Of a stretch of DNA of 64,000 bases, positions 34,669-43,391 are shown one piece after another (positions within the stretch are counted from its first letter, which is position 1; the number at the start of each line of letters is the position of its first letter). The DNA comes from Methanofollis liminatans DSM 4140 (GTDB lineage: Archaea > Halobacteriota > Methanomicrobia > Methanomicrobiales > Methanofollaceae), in NCBI RefSeq assembly GCF_000275865.1, contig NZ_CM001555.1:1261706-1325705 (forward strand), written 5' to 3'. The notes beneath the pieces were generated by a model, which saw only the letters and a program-made list of their open reading frames with translations, was not told the DNA's origin and did no database searches. The translations under genes and the position numbers were made by a program.

Positions 34669-36750
34669 TTATGTTTCGCTGATCGCCTTGAATGCCGCCT
34701 GCATCGGATCGGAATAGAACTCCACCCGAATTTTATCCAGCAGTTCCGGAGGTATGTTCCCGAAGTCGGCGGCATTGATCGTCGGGATGACGACCCTCTT
34801 TGCCCCGGCATCCATGGCGACTCTCATCCTATCGCCGAGATACTCGACTCTGGCAAGTATGCCATGGAGCGTCATCTCCCCGAGGATGATCAGTCCGCCT
34901 CCCAGGGGTTTGTTTACGATGGCCGAGAGGATGGCCACATAGAATGCAACCCCCATGTCTTCTGCTTCTTTTGCATGTCCCGGGCTCATGACTTGAATGT
35001 TCAGATCATAGCTGCCGATATCCTGTTCAAGCCCCAGTTTCTTACAGTTGAGTCTGAGATAGTTGTACGCCATCTGTACGGACTCTTTCAGTGCCTTGGA
35101 GGTCAACCCGACCACCCGGAGTCGTCCTGATCCAGGGATGGCTGCGACCTGTATTCTAAAGAGCATCACCCTCCCGAGGGTCGGGTCCCACCCGATGCTG
35201 AAGACGTCTCCTGGAGCGAGGGGGCCATCGGGTATCAGTTTTGTCACCCCCATCTCGGAGCACTCGGCGATATACTCTTCCCCGGTTTCTTTGTCCAGAT
35301 ACGAGAGGTTCACCCGCGAAAACTCGATCGGGTTCATCCGCTTCAACTGTTCTTTGACTCTCCTCCTCATTTCAAGGCCGGTGCTCACGTACTCAGCCAT
35401 CTCTTCCTTTGAGCAGGTGCCGTCCGGGTGGAGGAGTTTCATGAGGCCGGATACGGTCCGGACAACTGCCTTTCTGTCGCGCTGGCCGACATGGTTCCCG
35501 AATGAGAAGAATTCGTCATAGGTATCGGTATAGTTCAGGGGGCGGAGGCCGTTGTGGAAGATCTCGGCCATATAGTCGGCGACAAAACCCATGTGCTGGG
35601 TGAAATGGTCGGGTTTGAGTTTCAACATCTCCCACCCGGGAAGATAGGCGTGCCATCGGTCATGGAACGCCGTGTCGTTCCTGATCGTCTCTGGCAGGGG
35701 GGAGAAGAGGTGCGATGTCCTGGCAATCGATTCGACGTCCCCGTCGATGTTGCCATTGAAGACGATGCCTGCTTCGGCGGAGAGGGTTCCTTTGTCGTCG
35801 CCGCGTGAGAATGAACCCTGTTCCATGTAGCCCTTGAACATCTGCTTGTTTGTCTCGTTCTTGAAGTGCGATCCTGCCACTTCGTCGAATGCCACCAGAT
35901 CGTTCTTGAGCACCAGGCCGGGTTTGTCTTTCCGGTTTTTCCATCCGAAGAGGTCAGGCACCGAGCCCTGGCCTCCGGATAATAGAATGGCATAGGGGGA
36001 GATTTCACGATATACAAAGGATTTTCCTGTTTCACGGGGTCCCAGTTCGATGAGGTTGTAATTTTTCTCGACCATGGGGATGAGCCTGAGAAGGATGAGC
36101 AGTTTCACCCGCCATGTAAGGTCGGGATGCGTTGGTTCGTATCCTATCGACCTCAGCAGGATGTCCACCCATTCCTCCCGCGTGAACTGGCGGCGGGCCT
36201 CGATCCATTCGTCCATTCTGGCGCTGGCGATCTGGATGGGTTTCATGTTGGCGATGACGAAGGGACGGGTGACATTGCCGTGCACGATGTTTTCGTCATA
36301 GACGAGTTCGATGTTGGACCAGACGCCGCCGGTCAGCACACGCTCATATTTCTCGACGAAATCTTCTTCGATGTGTACCTTGTCAAGACCCGAGGTCGCA
36401 AGGTGTGCCCAGTACTTCCCTCCCTGGTCTTTTTCATCGAATGTGACCGTCACCAGGTCGATGATCTTCATCGATCCCGATCTCTTCAGCCGCGCCTTGA
36501 TCAGTTCTCCCTGGTCGGCCCTGACGACCCGTTCAGCAATGGCGCCTTTGACGAGCTGGAGACCTTCGTTGACTCCTTTCTCATCTGTTGTGGAACAGTA
36601 TTTTCCCAGGAGGTACTCCAGGACGTACACGGGGATGGAAAAGCCCACTTTTAATTTGTGGACGAGATCCTTTCTGACGACCCTGCCGGGGAATGCGGCG
36701 ACGAGTTTCCTGTCGAGATCGTCGAGTTCGAAGTGTTCACCAGAATTCAT
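34669..36750 (-). CDS. brxL: BrxL, AAA+ Lon-like BREX protein
   Basis: The 693-residue product matches BrxL of type 1 BREX: FELDDLDRKLVAAFPGRVVR at the start, Walker A LGPRETGKSFVYREI (about residue 237), Walker B LVAFDEVAGSHF (about 285), and NGNIDGDVESI. The C-terminal domain (from about 570) has the Lon protease fold (GGGLIILGEMTLHGILARVE). The Lon catalytic serine and lysine are not seen: the serine region reads EDMGVAFYV, and the lysine position in YLGDRMRVAMDAG is not Lys. It should thus be a DNA-acting AAA+ ring rather than a protease. It starts 14 bases inside the pglZ end, behind AAGGTGG. Confidence 0.92.
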   Translation of the reverse strand: MNSGEHFELDDLDRKLVAAFPGRVVRKDLVHKLKVGFSIPVYVLEYLLGKYCSTTDEKGVNEGLQLVKGAIAERVVRADQGELIKARLKRSGSMKIIDLVTVTFDEKDQGGKYWAHLATSGLDKVHIEEDFVEKYERVLTGGVWSNIELVYDENIVHGNVTRPFVIANMKPIQIASARMDEWIEARRQFTREEWVDILLRSIGYEPTHPDLTWRVKLLILLRLIPMVEKNYNLIELGPRETGKSFVYREISPYAILLSGGQGSVPDLFGWKNRKDKPGLVLKNDLVAFDEVAGSHFKNETNKQMFKGYMEQGSFSRGDDKGTLSAEAGIVFNGNIDGDVESIARTSHLFSPLPETIRNDTAFHDRWHAYLPGWEMLKLKPDHFTQHMGFVADYMAEIFHNGLRPLNYTDTYDEFFSFGNHVGQRDRKAVVRTVSGLMKLLHPDGTCSKEEMAEYVSTGLEMRRRVKEQLKRMNPIEFSRVNLSYLDKETGEEYIAECSEMGVTKLIPDGPLAPGDVFSIGWDPTLGRVMLFRIQVAAIPGSGRLRVVGLTSKALKESVQMAYNYLRLNCKKLGLEQDIGSYDLNIQVMSPGHAKEAEDMGVAFYVAILSAIVNKPLGGGLIILGEMTLHGILARVEYLGDRMRVAMDAGAKRVVIPTINAADFGNIPPELLDKIRVEFYSDPMQAAFKAISET

Positions 36751-39232
36751 CTATTTCCACCTTGAGTTCAACCTCTTCTCTGGCCAGTATTTCTTCGTCG
36801 TCCGCATCCTGTACGACCACAACGAGTTTCGATCCAAAGGGGGGTGCAGATGAGGCATCTACCCGAGAGAGCGCGATTGTCTGGGCCCCGCCGGCGGGTT
36901 CGATGGTCACAGCGTTATCATGGCGGAAAATAACCTTTCCGGTTTGGAGGTCTTTGATTTTCACCAGCACTTTCCGCGATAGCAGATTGGAGTCGGCGCC
37001 GATGAGTTTCTGCTGGCCTCCTGCCCCTGGCTCGACCTGTACCCTCGGCATTTCGCTTGTGATCTGTCCGACCGGTTTGAGGACGGCGTTCACCTTCTTT
37101 GCCTTCTGGGGCCAGTGGACCAGGACGACGGGGATGATGAGTTCCTGCAGGGTTGCTCCGCCGTGGAAGAAGCCGAGGCCCCCGTATGTCTTGAAGGCGT
37201 TGATGCTTCTCGGGACCATGGCGTTCAGGTCGGAGGAGGGGACAGGGAGGGCGAGGGCGGTCTTATGGGAGAGGGCCCGGCCCACCACGGCGCGGCGTGA
37301 TGTCCAGAGGCGTTCTCCTTCTGGTTTGCTCTCTTCGATCTCGTCGGGTTCGGGTTGCCAGTGGAAGAATCCGTGGTCGGTGACGATGATGATCTGTGAG
37401 TAGCCGGCATCCCTGAGTTTTCGAAGGGCGGTTGTGTAGCGGTCGAGGCTGTCCCCGGCGCCGTCCAGTTTGAGGTTTCCGTCATGGCCGGCGGTGTCGA
37501 ACTCTGCGCCTTCGACGACAAGAAGCGGCGATGAGGAGGTTGCCTTCTTCATCTTCCTGCCGTCGATGATCTCTTCGATGGAGAGGAATGTGGTGACGCC
37601 CATGGCGTCCCTGAACCAGTTCCGCCATTGTTCGGCAATGGCGAGGTTGCCTGATTCTCCTGCGGTGACAGAGAAGGTTTTCTGGTCTGGAGAGAGGTCC
37701 ACGCGGAGCGTGCGGGAGTCGACCGGGAGGGCGAAGGGTTTTCCGATGGGGGTGATGCTGGGCACCGGCGCCCGTGCGATTGCGACCTCTGCCCGTTGTT
37801 CGGGTTCGCCTTCGTTGATCTTTTCGGCGAGCCGGTGGCCGAGATCGAGGCGGAAGGCGTCGAGGAAGATGTAGGCTGTTCTGGAGGGGTTGCCGTCCAG
37901 GATGGAGAGGGCACGTTCTCCTGCTGTCGGGAGGGCTGCAAGGGCGGTCTGGTCGATTTCGAGGAGGTCTGAGAACGTTCTGCCGATGCGGTCGATGGTT
38001 CTGAGGTAGTGGCGCCTGAGCGATCCCCTGACGGTCCTGAGCACCTCGGGGAGGGAGGGGGTTTCGGTGAAGAGGATTTCTCCGGCCACGTCCAGGGTCC
38101 AGCCGCCGCCGGCGTACCATGCGATGGCGTCGCCGGCGCGGGTCCAGGTCTTTTCGACGCCTGCGTGCATGACGAGGGGGTGGGCGACGCCGGCGAGTGA
38201 GGAGAGGTGCCGCCAGCCGACGCTGTCGGTGGCAATGCTCCCCCAGAAGCGGGCTTCGCGCTCCTGGAAGGTGGGGAGGGCGCTGTCAAGTTCTTTTGCG
38301 AGGGCCTCGACGTCGCCGATCGCGGTGAGGCGGTCCAGGTATTTTTTGAGGATGGCCTCTTCGACGGCCCGCGAACCTGCCGATGCAGGGGGCGTTGCGA
38401 GCCTTTCAGCCCAGGGGCCGAGGGAGGTGATGGCGTCCGCCTTCTTTACGGCACGCTCGAAGGAGGGGATATAGGTGATGTTCTCCTCCCACTGCCTGAG
38501 CAGGGCGAGGGCGTGTTCGCGCGGCAGGCCCGGCGGGATGATGCGGTTCTTTTCCGCCGGGGGTGAGTGGGGGGAGGCCTCGGCGGCCTCGGTGCAGAGG
38601 AGGACGGCGGTCGCCTCCCGTCGCCAGGTCTCCTCGTCCATCTGTTCGGGGTCGGGGAGGCCGAAGTCCTCTCTGGCGCGGCGGGCGAAGATCTCGAACC
38701 TGCTCTCTGACCTGAGCCGGTCGAATTCGCCGGTGCTGCCGGCGAGGACGTCCAGGATCTTCCGGTCGTTGACGAGTTCGCCTTTTGCCGAGCCGGCGGT
38801 GAAGTCTTTCCAGTCGGCCCGCGGGCTGTCGAACCGCTCGTTGACGTAGGCGGGGAGGAGGGGGATGAGTTCTTCCTCCCGGTCGCCGGGGATCTGCACC
38901 CCGTAGTCACGGAGGGCGGAGACCAGGCGGGTCTCCCAGACATGGTCGGCCTCGGGCTCGAAGACCCTGAACCAGGTGATCTCCTCCTCGGAGCGGGGAA
39001 GCCAGACGATCCGGCTCGTTCTCGGCCGGGTTGCGAAGCGGTTTCTGAGGGCGAGTTCGTGCTCGTCGGGGTCGGCCCAGAGTTCCAGGCCGTCGGCTTC
39101 GGCGGTCTTCTTCAGGAGGTCGAGCCATTCCCGGCGGGGGTCGCACCAGAGGATCCAGCCGTTGTGCTTCTGGAGGTGGGGGCGGATCCTGGAGGTGAGC
39201 CAGGCGTGGAAACTGGTGGGGGGTTCGGTCAT
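36737..39232 (-). CDS. pglZ: PglZ, BREX phosphatase-fold protein
   Basis: The 831-residue product is PglZ, the hallmark of all BREX systems. The alkaline-phosphatase-like core is visible: AYIFLDAFRLDLGHRL near residue 455, the SITPIGKPFALP block, and IIIVTDHGFFHW near residue 610. The N-terminal half is the long type 1 form. A strong ribosome site (AAGGAGGAG) precedes the ATG, 12 bases after the dGTPase stop. It is GC-rich like brxC and the flanks of pglX, unlike the AT-richer genes inserted just upstream. Confidence 0.92.
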   Translation of the reverse strand: MTEPPTSFHAWLTSRIRPHLQKHNGWILWCDPRREWLDLLKKTAEADGLELWADPDEHELALRNRFATRPRTSRIVWLPRSEEEITWFRVFEPEADHVWETRLVSALRDYGVQIPGDREEELIPLLPAYVNERFDSPRADWKDFTAGSAKGELVNDRKILDVLAGSTGEFDRLRSESRFEIFARRAREDFGLPDPEQMDEETWRREATAVLLCTEAAEASPHSPPAEKNRIIPPGLPREHALALLRQWEENITYIPSFERAVKKADAITSLGPWAERLATPPASAGSRAVEEAILKKYLDRLTAIGDVEALAKELDSALPTFQEREARFWGSIATDSVGWRHLSSLAGVAHPLVMHAGVEKTWTRAGDAIAWYAGGGWTLDVAGEILFTETPSLPEVLRTVRGSLRRHYLRTIDRIGRTFSDLLEIDQTALAALPTAGERALSILDGNPSRTAYIFLDAFRLDLGHRLAEKINEGEPEQRAEVAIARAPVPSITPIGKPFALPVDSRTLRVDLSPDQKTFSVTAGESGNLAIAEQWRNWFRDAMGVTTFLSIEEIIDGRKMKKATSSSPLLVVEGAEFDTAGHDGNLKLDGAGDSLDRYTTALRKLRDAGYSQIIIVTDHGFFHWQPEPDEIEESKPEGERLWTSRRAVVGRALSHKTALALPVPSSDLNAMVPRSINAFKTYGGLGFFHGGATLQELIIPVVLVHWPQKAKKVNAVLKPVGQITSEMPRVQVEPGAGGQQKLIGADSNLLSRKVLVKIKDLQTGKVIFRHDNAVTIEPAGGAQTIALSRVDASSAPPFGSKLVVVVQDADDEEILAREEVELKVEIDEFW

Positions 39233-39244
39233 TCTCTCTCCTCC

Positions 39245-40657
39245 TTAAGCACCTGTATCCTCTTCAAGGTACAGTTTCTTGTACTCGGTGAAGGCATAGA
39301 GATCGGTCATCGATGCGATATAGTCGCTTAATACACGCAAGAATTTCGGGTCTGATATTATTTTATGCCGGCATTCTTCGAATTCCCGGTCATTGAGATA
39401 TCTGATCGTTTCATGGTGGAGGTCCAGGTTTTTCAGATATTTTTTTACCTCCGGGACTTCACAGACCGCCGTGTACTTCTTCAAGACGCTGTCGGGCAGC
39501 TGTTTCGGGTTGGTCAGATATGCCTTGATGATCTGGCGCAGGATAAACTTGGCTTTCCCATTTTCACGGTGAATTTTGTAGTTGTTAATGATAAACCGTT
39601 CCTGCAGATCTTTGAGCCGTGCGAATAAAATATTCTTTTCAAGAATTGTTTCACTGGCGAGATCTTCTGTGATCGGATAATATTCTGGTTCTGGATATGG
39701 GAGTTTCGCTTTCCTTTTTAAATAATTCTCCATGTTTTGTTTTATTGTTTCGACGGACTCAATAACGATAAGACTAATAATCCAGCTGGTAAATTCTTTG
39801 AAATAGTGCGTGTCAATCCAGGGTTTGCAATGGTCTGATTTTTTGATGAAGGGTTGGTCTTCAATTCCTTTCAAGAGACCTTGATCAATTAACTCACCGA
39901 TGAGTTCCAGAATCAGTTTTTTGCTATTATAGTCTCCTTCAATCGCGTCCTCGATGTCATGGCAGACCTGCGCAATTTCATCGGACAGACTGATAATCTG
40001 CCCCTCTATCGAAGCGGAGAATGGTTGCTCGAAGTGCAGTTCCGGCAGGTTGGTAATCGTTTCATACTGGATAAAATCTGGTTCTTCCTTAAAGCACAAT
40101 TTTGAATGTTTTAAGATGCCCTCAAGGACGGGATAACTGATGTTCAATCCAGAAAATGAGCAATATCCGTTTTCAACATCCATCAGCACTCTGACGCTCT
40201 GGTAGTTGTGCTTGAACCCGATGCCAACCTTTTCGGGATCTATGTTGAATTTGTTCAGGACTTTGCGCTCGTCCTGCCCTGTTAAAAGTTCATGGATAAC
40301 ATATTCGCCAATATGGCCGAAGGGGGTATGGCCGACATCGTGCCCCAGTGCAATCGCCTCGGTGAGGTCTTCGTTCACACCGACCTGACGTGCGATTGTC
40401 CGGGCGATCTGCGTTACCTCAAGGGTGTGTGTCAGCCGTGTTCTGATGTGCTCATTCATCGTTCCGGTGAAGCAGACCTGCGTCTTGTGCATCAGTCTTC
40501 TGAAGGACTTGCAATAGAGGATCCTGTCTTTATCATGCTGGAACGGGCTCCGCTCATCCTGAGAATGGAGTGTAGGAAACTCTTTTTTCGGTTCTGTGAA
40601 CTTCCGTTTCACGCACTCAGAGTCGTTCCGGATGGCAAGGGGGTGGAGTTTTGCCAT
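39245..40657 (-). CDS. dGTPase-like deoxynucleotide triphosphohydrolase (HD domain)
   Basis: The 470-residue product has the HD-hydrolase metal sites of dNTP triphosphohydrolases: TRLTHTLEVTQIARTIARQV, then IALGHDVGHTPFGHIGE, and a distal Asp in ISLSDEIAQVCHDIEDA. DERSPFQHDKDRILYCKSFR at the start is typical of dGTPase. Such enzymes break dNTPs into nucleoside and triphosphate, and some stop phages by dNTP starvation. It sits between the RloC-like gene and pglZ and is AT-richer than pglZ, so it looks like cargo gained by the BREX locus. Several starts are possible; I use the ATG at 40657, which has GGATGGTGATG upstream, while the frame runs to a GTG at 40675. Confidence 0.88.
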   Translation of the reverse strand: MAKLHPLAIRNDSECVKRKFTEPKKEFPTLHSQDERSPFQHDKDRILYCKSFRRLMHKTQVCFTGTMNEHIRTRLTHTLEVTQIARTIARQVGVNEDLTEAIALGHDVGHTPFGHIGEYVIHELLTGQDERKVLNKFNIDPEKVGIGFKHNYQSVRVLMDVENGYCSFSGLNISYPVLEGILKHSKLCFKEEPDFIQYETITNLPELHFEQPFSASIEGQIISLSDEIAQVCHDIEDAIEGDYNSKKLILELIGELIDQGLLKGIEDQPFIKKSDHCKPWIDTHYFKEFTSWIISLIVIESVETIKQNMENYLKRKAKLPYPEPEYYPITEDLASETILEKNILFARLKDLQERFIINNYKIHRENGKAKFILRQIIKAYLTNPKQLPDSVLKKYTAVCEVPEVKKYLKNLDLHHETIRYLNDREFEECRHKIISDPKFLRVLSDYIASMTDLYAFTEYKKLYLEEDTGA

Positions 40658-40760
40658 CGTCATCACCATCCGCACGCAGACTGCTCTTTTTTCATGAATT
40701 TGCTGTTGTTCATTTGTGGTCTCTTCAGATTTTTGATATCGTAATAACTAGTGGCATCCA

Positions 40761-43160
40761 TCATTCACCCTTTTTATATCGGATTTTTTCGCATTTACAG
40801 GACCATAAATTGTCAATCTCACTAATTCTTCTAATAAATTCATTGCAATGTTCACAAAATACACCTTTCCGAAAACCAATTACTGCATCACAAAATTCCC
40901 GTGCTTCGCTTTCAGTCAAATTTGTTGCCCATGAGTTCCAGTGAGCACCTGCCCAGTTCCGCATGGTTCGTGTTTTTTCGATTGTATCAAGACATTTCTT
41001 GTTAGAGGAATAAAAACTGTTAAATTCTTTTGATTTTGAATAAAATGCATTCCAGAGGGGATCTATTGTATATTTACTTGAAAGACTAAATCGGACGCTA
41101 ACATTTAGATTGTTGCAGAGGTTCTGAAGAATTTCCTCCAGCACTCGACCTGCTTTTATCGCTTTATCCTGAGGGTTGGATTTTCCAGCGTTTTTTGATA
41201 TTAACCATTCATAATCATTCAGATGATCTCCGAATATCGGACCTGTATCAATATTCCAATCTGAAATTTTGTAATACTTTAACTTCTTACTCCTCATATG
41301 ACGTTTTGAAGCCTGTTTTAAATATTCAAACCATAGAAGATCATGTGTTGTAATTACAATTTGGTGATCGTTGAATTTTTCAAAGATCATTTCTGCTGTT
41401 TTTCGACGATGACCAGCATCTACACTTTGTAGTACATCATCCAACACAAGCAATGAAAGATTAGGATTTTGGTTATACTGGAACCTTCGAATCGCTAAAA
41501 ATATACAAAGCCCGAGTGAATCAACATGTCCCTCGCTATAGTGACCGCGGGGATCGTCTTCTGTCCCATAAAATTCGCTGATGATCTTTATACTTCCTGA
41601 TCCTCCATCTGGGAGCTCAAATGCTGGAGAGCCTATTGATTCGCCAGGGTGGATATACTGATAATATTCATTGGTCACTTTTCCTATCTCAGACATTAGA
41701 ATTTTAATTGCTTCTTTGCGGGCTTTCGTTGCATATTCAGATATTTGCGTTATTTGTTCGGAAACAACTTTAGTATTATTTTTTGTATTTATGGAGCCTT
41801 GAATAGTCGAATGATGAAGTAATACGGCTGCGATCGAATTTTTCAGGTCTATTAATTTTTTATATCGATCAATATCTGGTGATGAAGCGCATCTCTCATC
41901 AATCACTTCTTTCATTGAATGAATGATTGCATTTCCATCAAATTCGAGTAATCGAGCAAGTTCTTGTTCTATTTTTTCAGGCTCACTGATTTTACTATTA
42001 CTTGCTACTATCTCCTCAATTACCTTCTGAAAGGTATCATACCTGTCGATCAACGGTACTTTCAGCAGTTCATCCCAAGTTCTACGAGTTTTCTCCAAAA
42101 ATTTAGCATAATTTGAAATCGCCTGAAAAAAAAGATTATATTTTGCATTACAAATATTTTTAGATGCAATGATGGACTTATGTTCGTTAATTTTTTGTTG
42201 AACAAATTTCTGAATCTCATCTGCGTTTATAGGGGAGTTGCAGAGGGGGCATTGTTCGAGAGCATCTTCTTTTATCCAACGAAGGCCGTCCTGAAGTACT
42301 TTCTCATATAATTGTCCTTTTAATGTCCCAGATTCAATTTTAAATTCCTTAGAAGCACTGTAATACTCTTCTTCGGATCTTATAACTTCTGAATACGAAG
42401 GAGCATTGGCGAGTTCTTTGGAAAAATCAATGATACCTTGCCATTGAGAAATATTTTGAAAAGATCTCAAATCTGCATCGATAATCCCTACACATACCTC
42501 AAACTCCTCGAAATCTGTGACTTCCCTTATTCCGGCGTCCTTCAAGCAGATATTAAATTGTTCAATCAAGCACTCCTTTGTTATTGGGATTTTGGGGTCA
42601 ATTTTAAGGATTTTTCGAATTTCTTGTTTATTTTGAGATATTTTATCGTCTAATTCCTTCACCCCTTTCTCTAAATCTTTTTTATGATCGATCAACTTTT
42701 GTTCAAACGCCACATATCGATCAACATTTAGAAAACCTTCAATCGCCTTGTATCGCTGCGCTGGTTTTGCTTCAATAAAATCGAGGAGTATTCGACGTCG
42801 AAGGATGAATTTACTTTCTTGAGAGGCTTTCAAGAATTTTTGAACATCTTTAGGGAAAGACTCGGTACTTTTTCCAAGAGAGACCGTTTCATCCTTATTG
42901 CCGTCAGTTAGAATCATTTGAATTTCAGGATTTGAATCAGAGCGAATATGAGTCCCCTGCTTTTTCCATGAGAGCTCCTGAGCACCGATGTCAAGGGATG
43001 AGCACTTCCCCGTTAGCACTTTTTCAAGAGCATCGATATATGAACTCTTACCTGTGCCATTATCTCCACAGATTACTGCCCCACCTGTTCCAAATACTAC
43101 ATCCGGCCCATCAATGATCCCGCGACAATTCTTCACTTTCAGCCTCTTGAGTCGAAGCAT
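40761..43160 (-). CDS. RloC-like zinc-hook ATPase with C-terminal HEPN-like motif
   Basis: The 799-residue product is an SMC/RecF-type ATPase. Walker A is CGDNGTGKSSYIDAL (about residues 30-44), coiled coils follow, and a zinc hook CPLC sits near residue 303. The signature is YSEGHVDSLGLCIFLAIRR (about 543) and Walker B LSLLVLDDVLQSVD (about 568), with ITTHD after it. The last 130 residues carry RNWAGAH (about 735), the RxxxxxH pattern of HEPN RNases, then a zinc-ribbon-like end (CEHC and CKCEK). RloC joins a zinc-hook ATPase to a HEPN-type anticodon nuclease, so this may be an RloC relative; the RNase role is inferred. AGGAGGGT precedes the chosen ATG. It is AT-rich within a GC-rich BREX operon. 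Confidence 0.75.
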   Translation of the reverse strand: MLRLKRLKVKNCRGIIDGPDVVFGTGGAVICGDNGTGKSSYIDALEKVLTGKCSSLDIGAQELSWKKQGTHIRSDSNPEIQMILTDGNKDETVSLGKSTESFPKDVQKFLKASQESKFILRRRILLDFIEAKPAQRYKAIEGFLNVDRYVAFEQKLIDHKKDLEKGVKELDDKISQNKQEIRKILKIDPKIPITKECLIEQFNICLKDAGIREVTDFEEFEVCVGIIDADLRSFQNISQWQGIIDFSKELANAPSYSEVIRSEEEYYSASKEFKIESGTLKGQLYEKVLQDGLRWIKEDALEQCPLCNSPINADEIQKFVQQKINEHKSIIASKNICNAKYNLFFQAISNYAKFLEKTRRTWDELLKVPLIDRYDTFQKVIEEIVASNSKISEPEKIEQELARLLEFDGNAIIHSMKEVIDERCASSPDIDRYKKLIDLKNSIAAVLLHHSTIQGSINTKNNTKVVSEQITQISEYATKARKEAIKILMSEIGKVTNEYYQYIHPGESIGSPAFELPDGGSGSIKIISEFYGTEDDPRGHYSEGHVDSLGLCIFLAIRRFQYNQNPNLSLLVLDDVLQSVDAGHRRKTAEMIFEKFNDHQIVITTHDLLWFEYLKQASKRHMRSKKLKYYKISDWNIDTGPIFGDHLNDYEWLISKNAGKSNPQDKAIKAGRVLEEILQNLCNNLNVSVRFSLSSKYTIDPLWNAFYSKSKEFNSFYSSNKKCLDTIEKTRTMRNWAGAHWNSWATNLTESEAREFCDAVIGFRKGVFCEHCNEFIRRISEIDNLWSCKCEKIRYKKGE

Positions 43161-43374
43161 GGATACCCTCCTCAATCATCTTGGATAATGGTGTGATATC
43201 TTCCGGCACACCATCTTTGAGTAAATCAAGCATTTTATCCTTCCATTCTGGTGCAAGAGACTGATCCTGGTGAATAAGGCGAAGGAGTTCCTTCGCCGCG
43301 AGTGAATTGATATCTCTGAGATCTTCTATCGAGTATGACCTGCTCTCATCAGATGGGGTTTCATCATCACTCAT
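43111..43374 (-). CDS. 87-residue acidic partner of the RloC-like ATPase
   Basis: It starts at MSDDETPSDESRSYSIEDL behind GGAGGG, 17 bases after pglX, and ends 50 bases inside the ATPase gene, so the two are translated together. The N-terminus is acidic and probably disordered; the rest is helical (NSLAAKELLRLIHQD, PEWKDKMLDLLKDG). I do not recognise a family. Its coupling suggests that it binds or restrains the ATPase, perhaps as an antitoxin or sensor. A second ATG at 43380 is possible. Confidence 0.6.
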   Translation of the reverse strand: MSDDETPSDESRSYSIEDLRDINSLAAKELLRLIHQDQSLAPEWKDKMLDLLKDGVPEDITPLSKMIEEGIHASTQEAESEELSRDH

Positions 43375-43391
43375 TTTCATCCCTCCATTAT

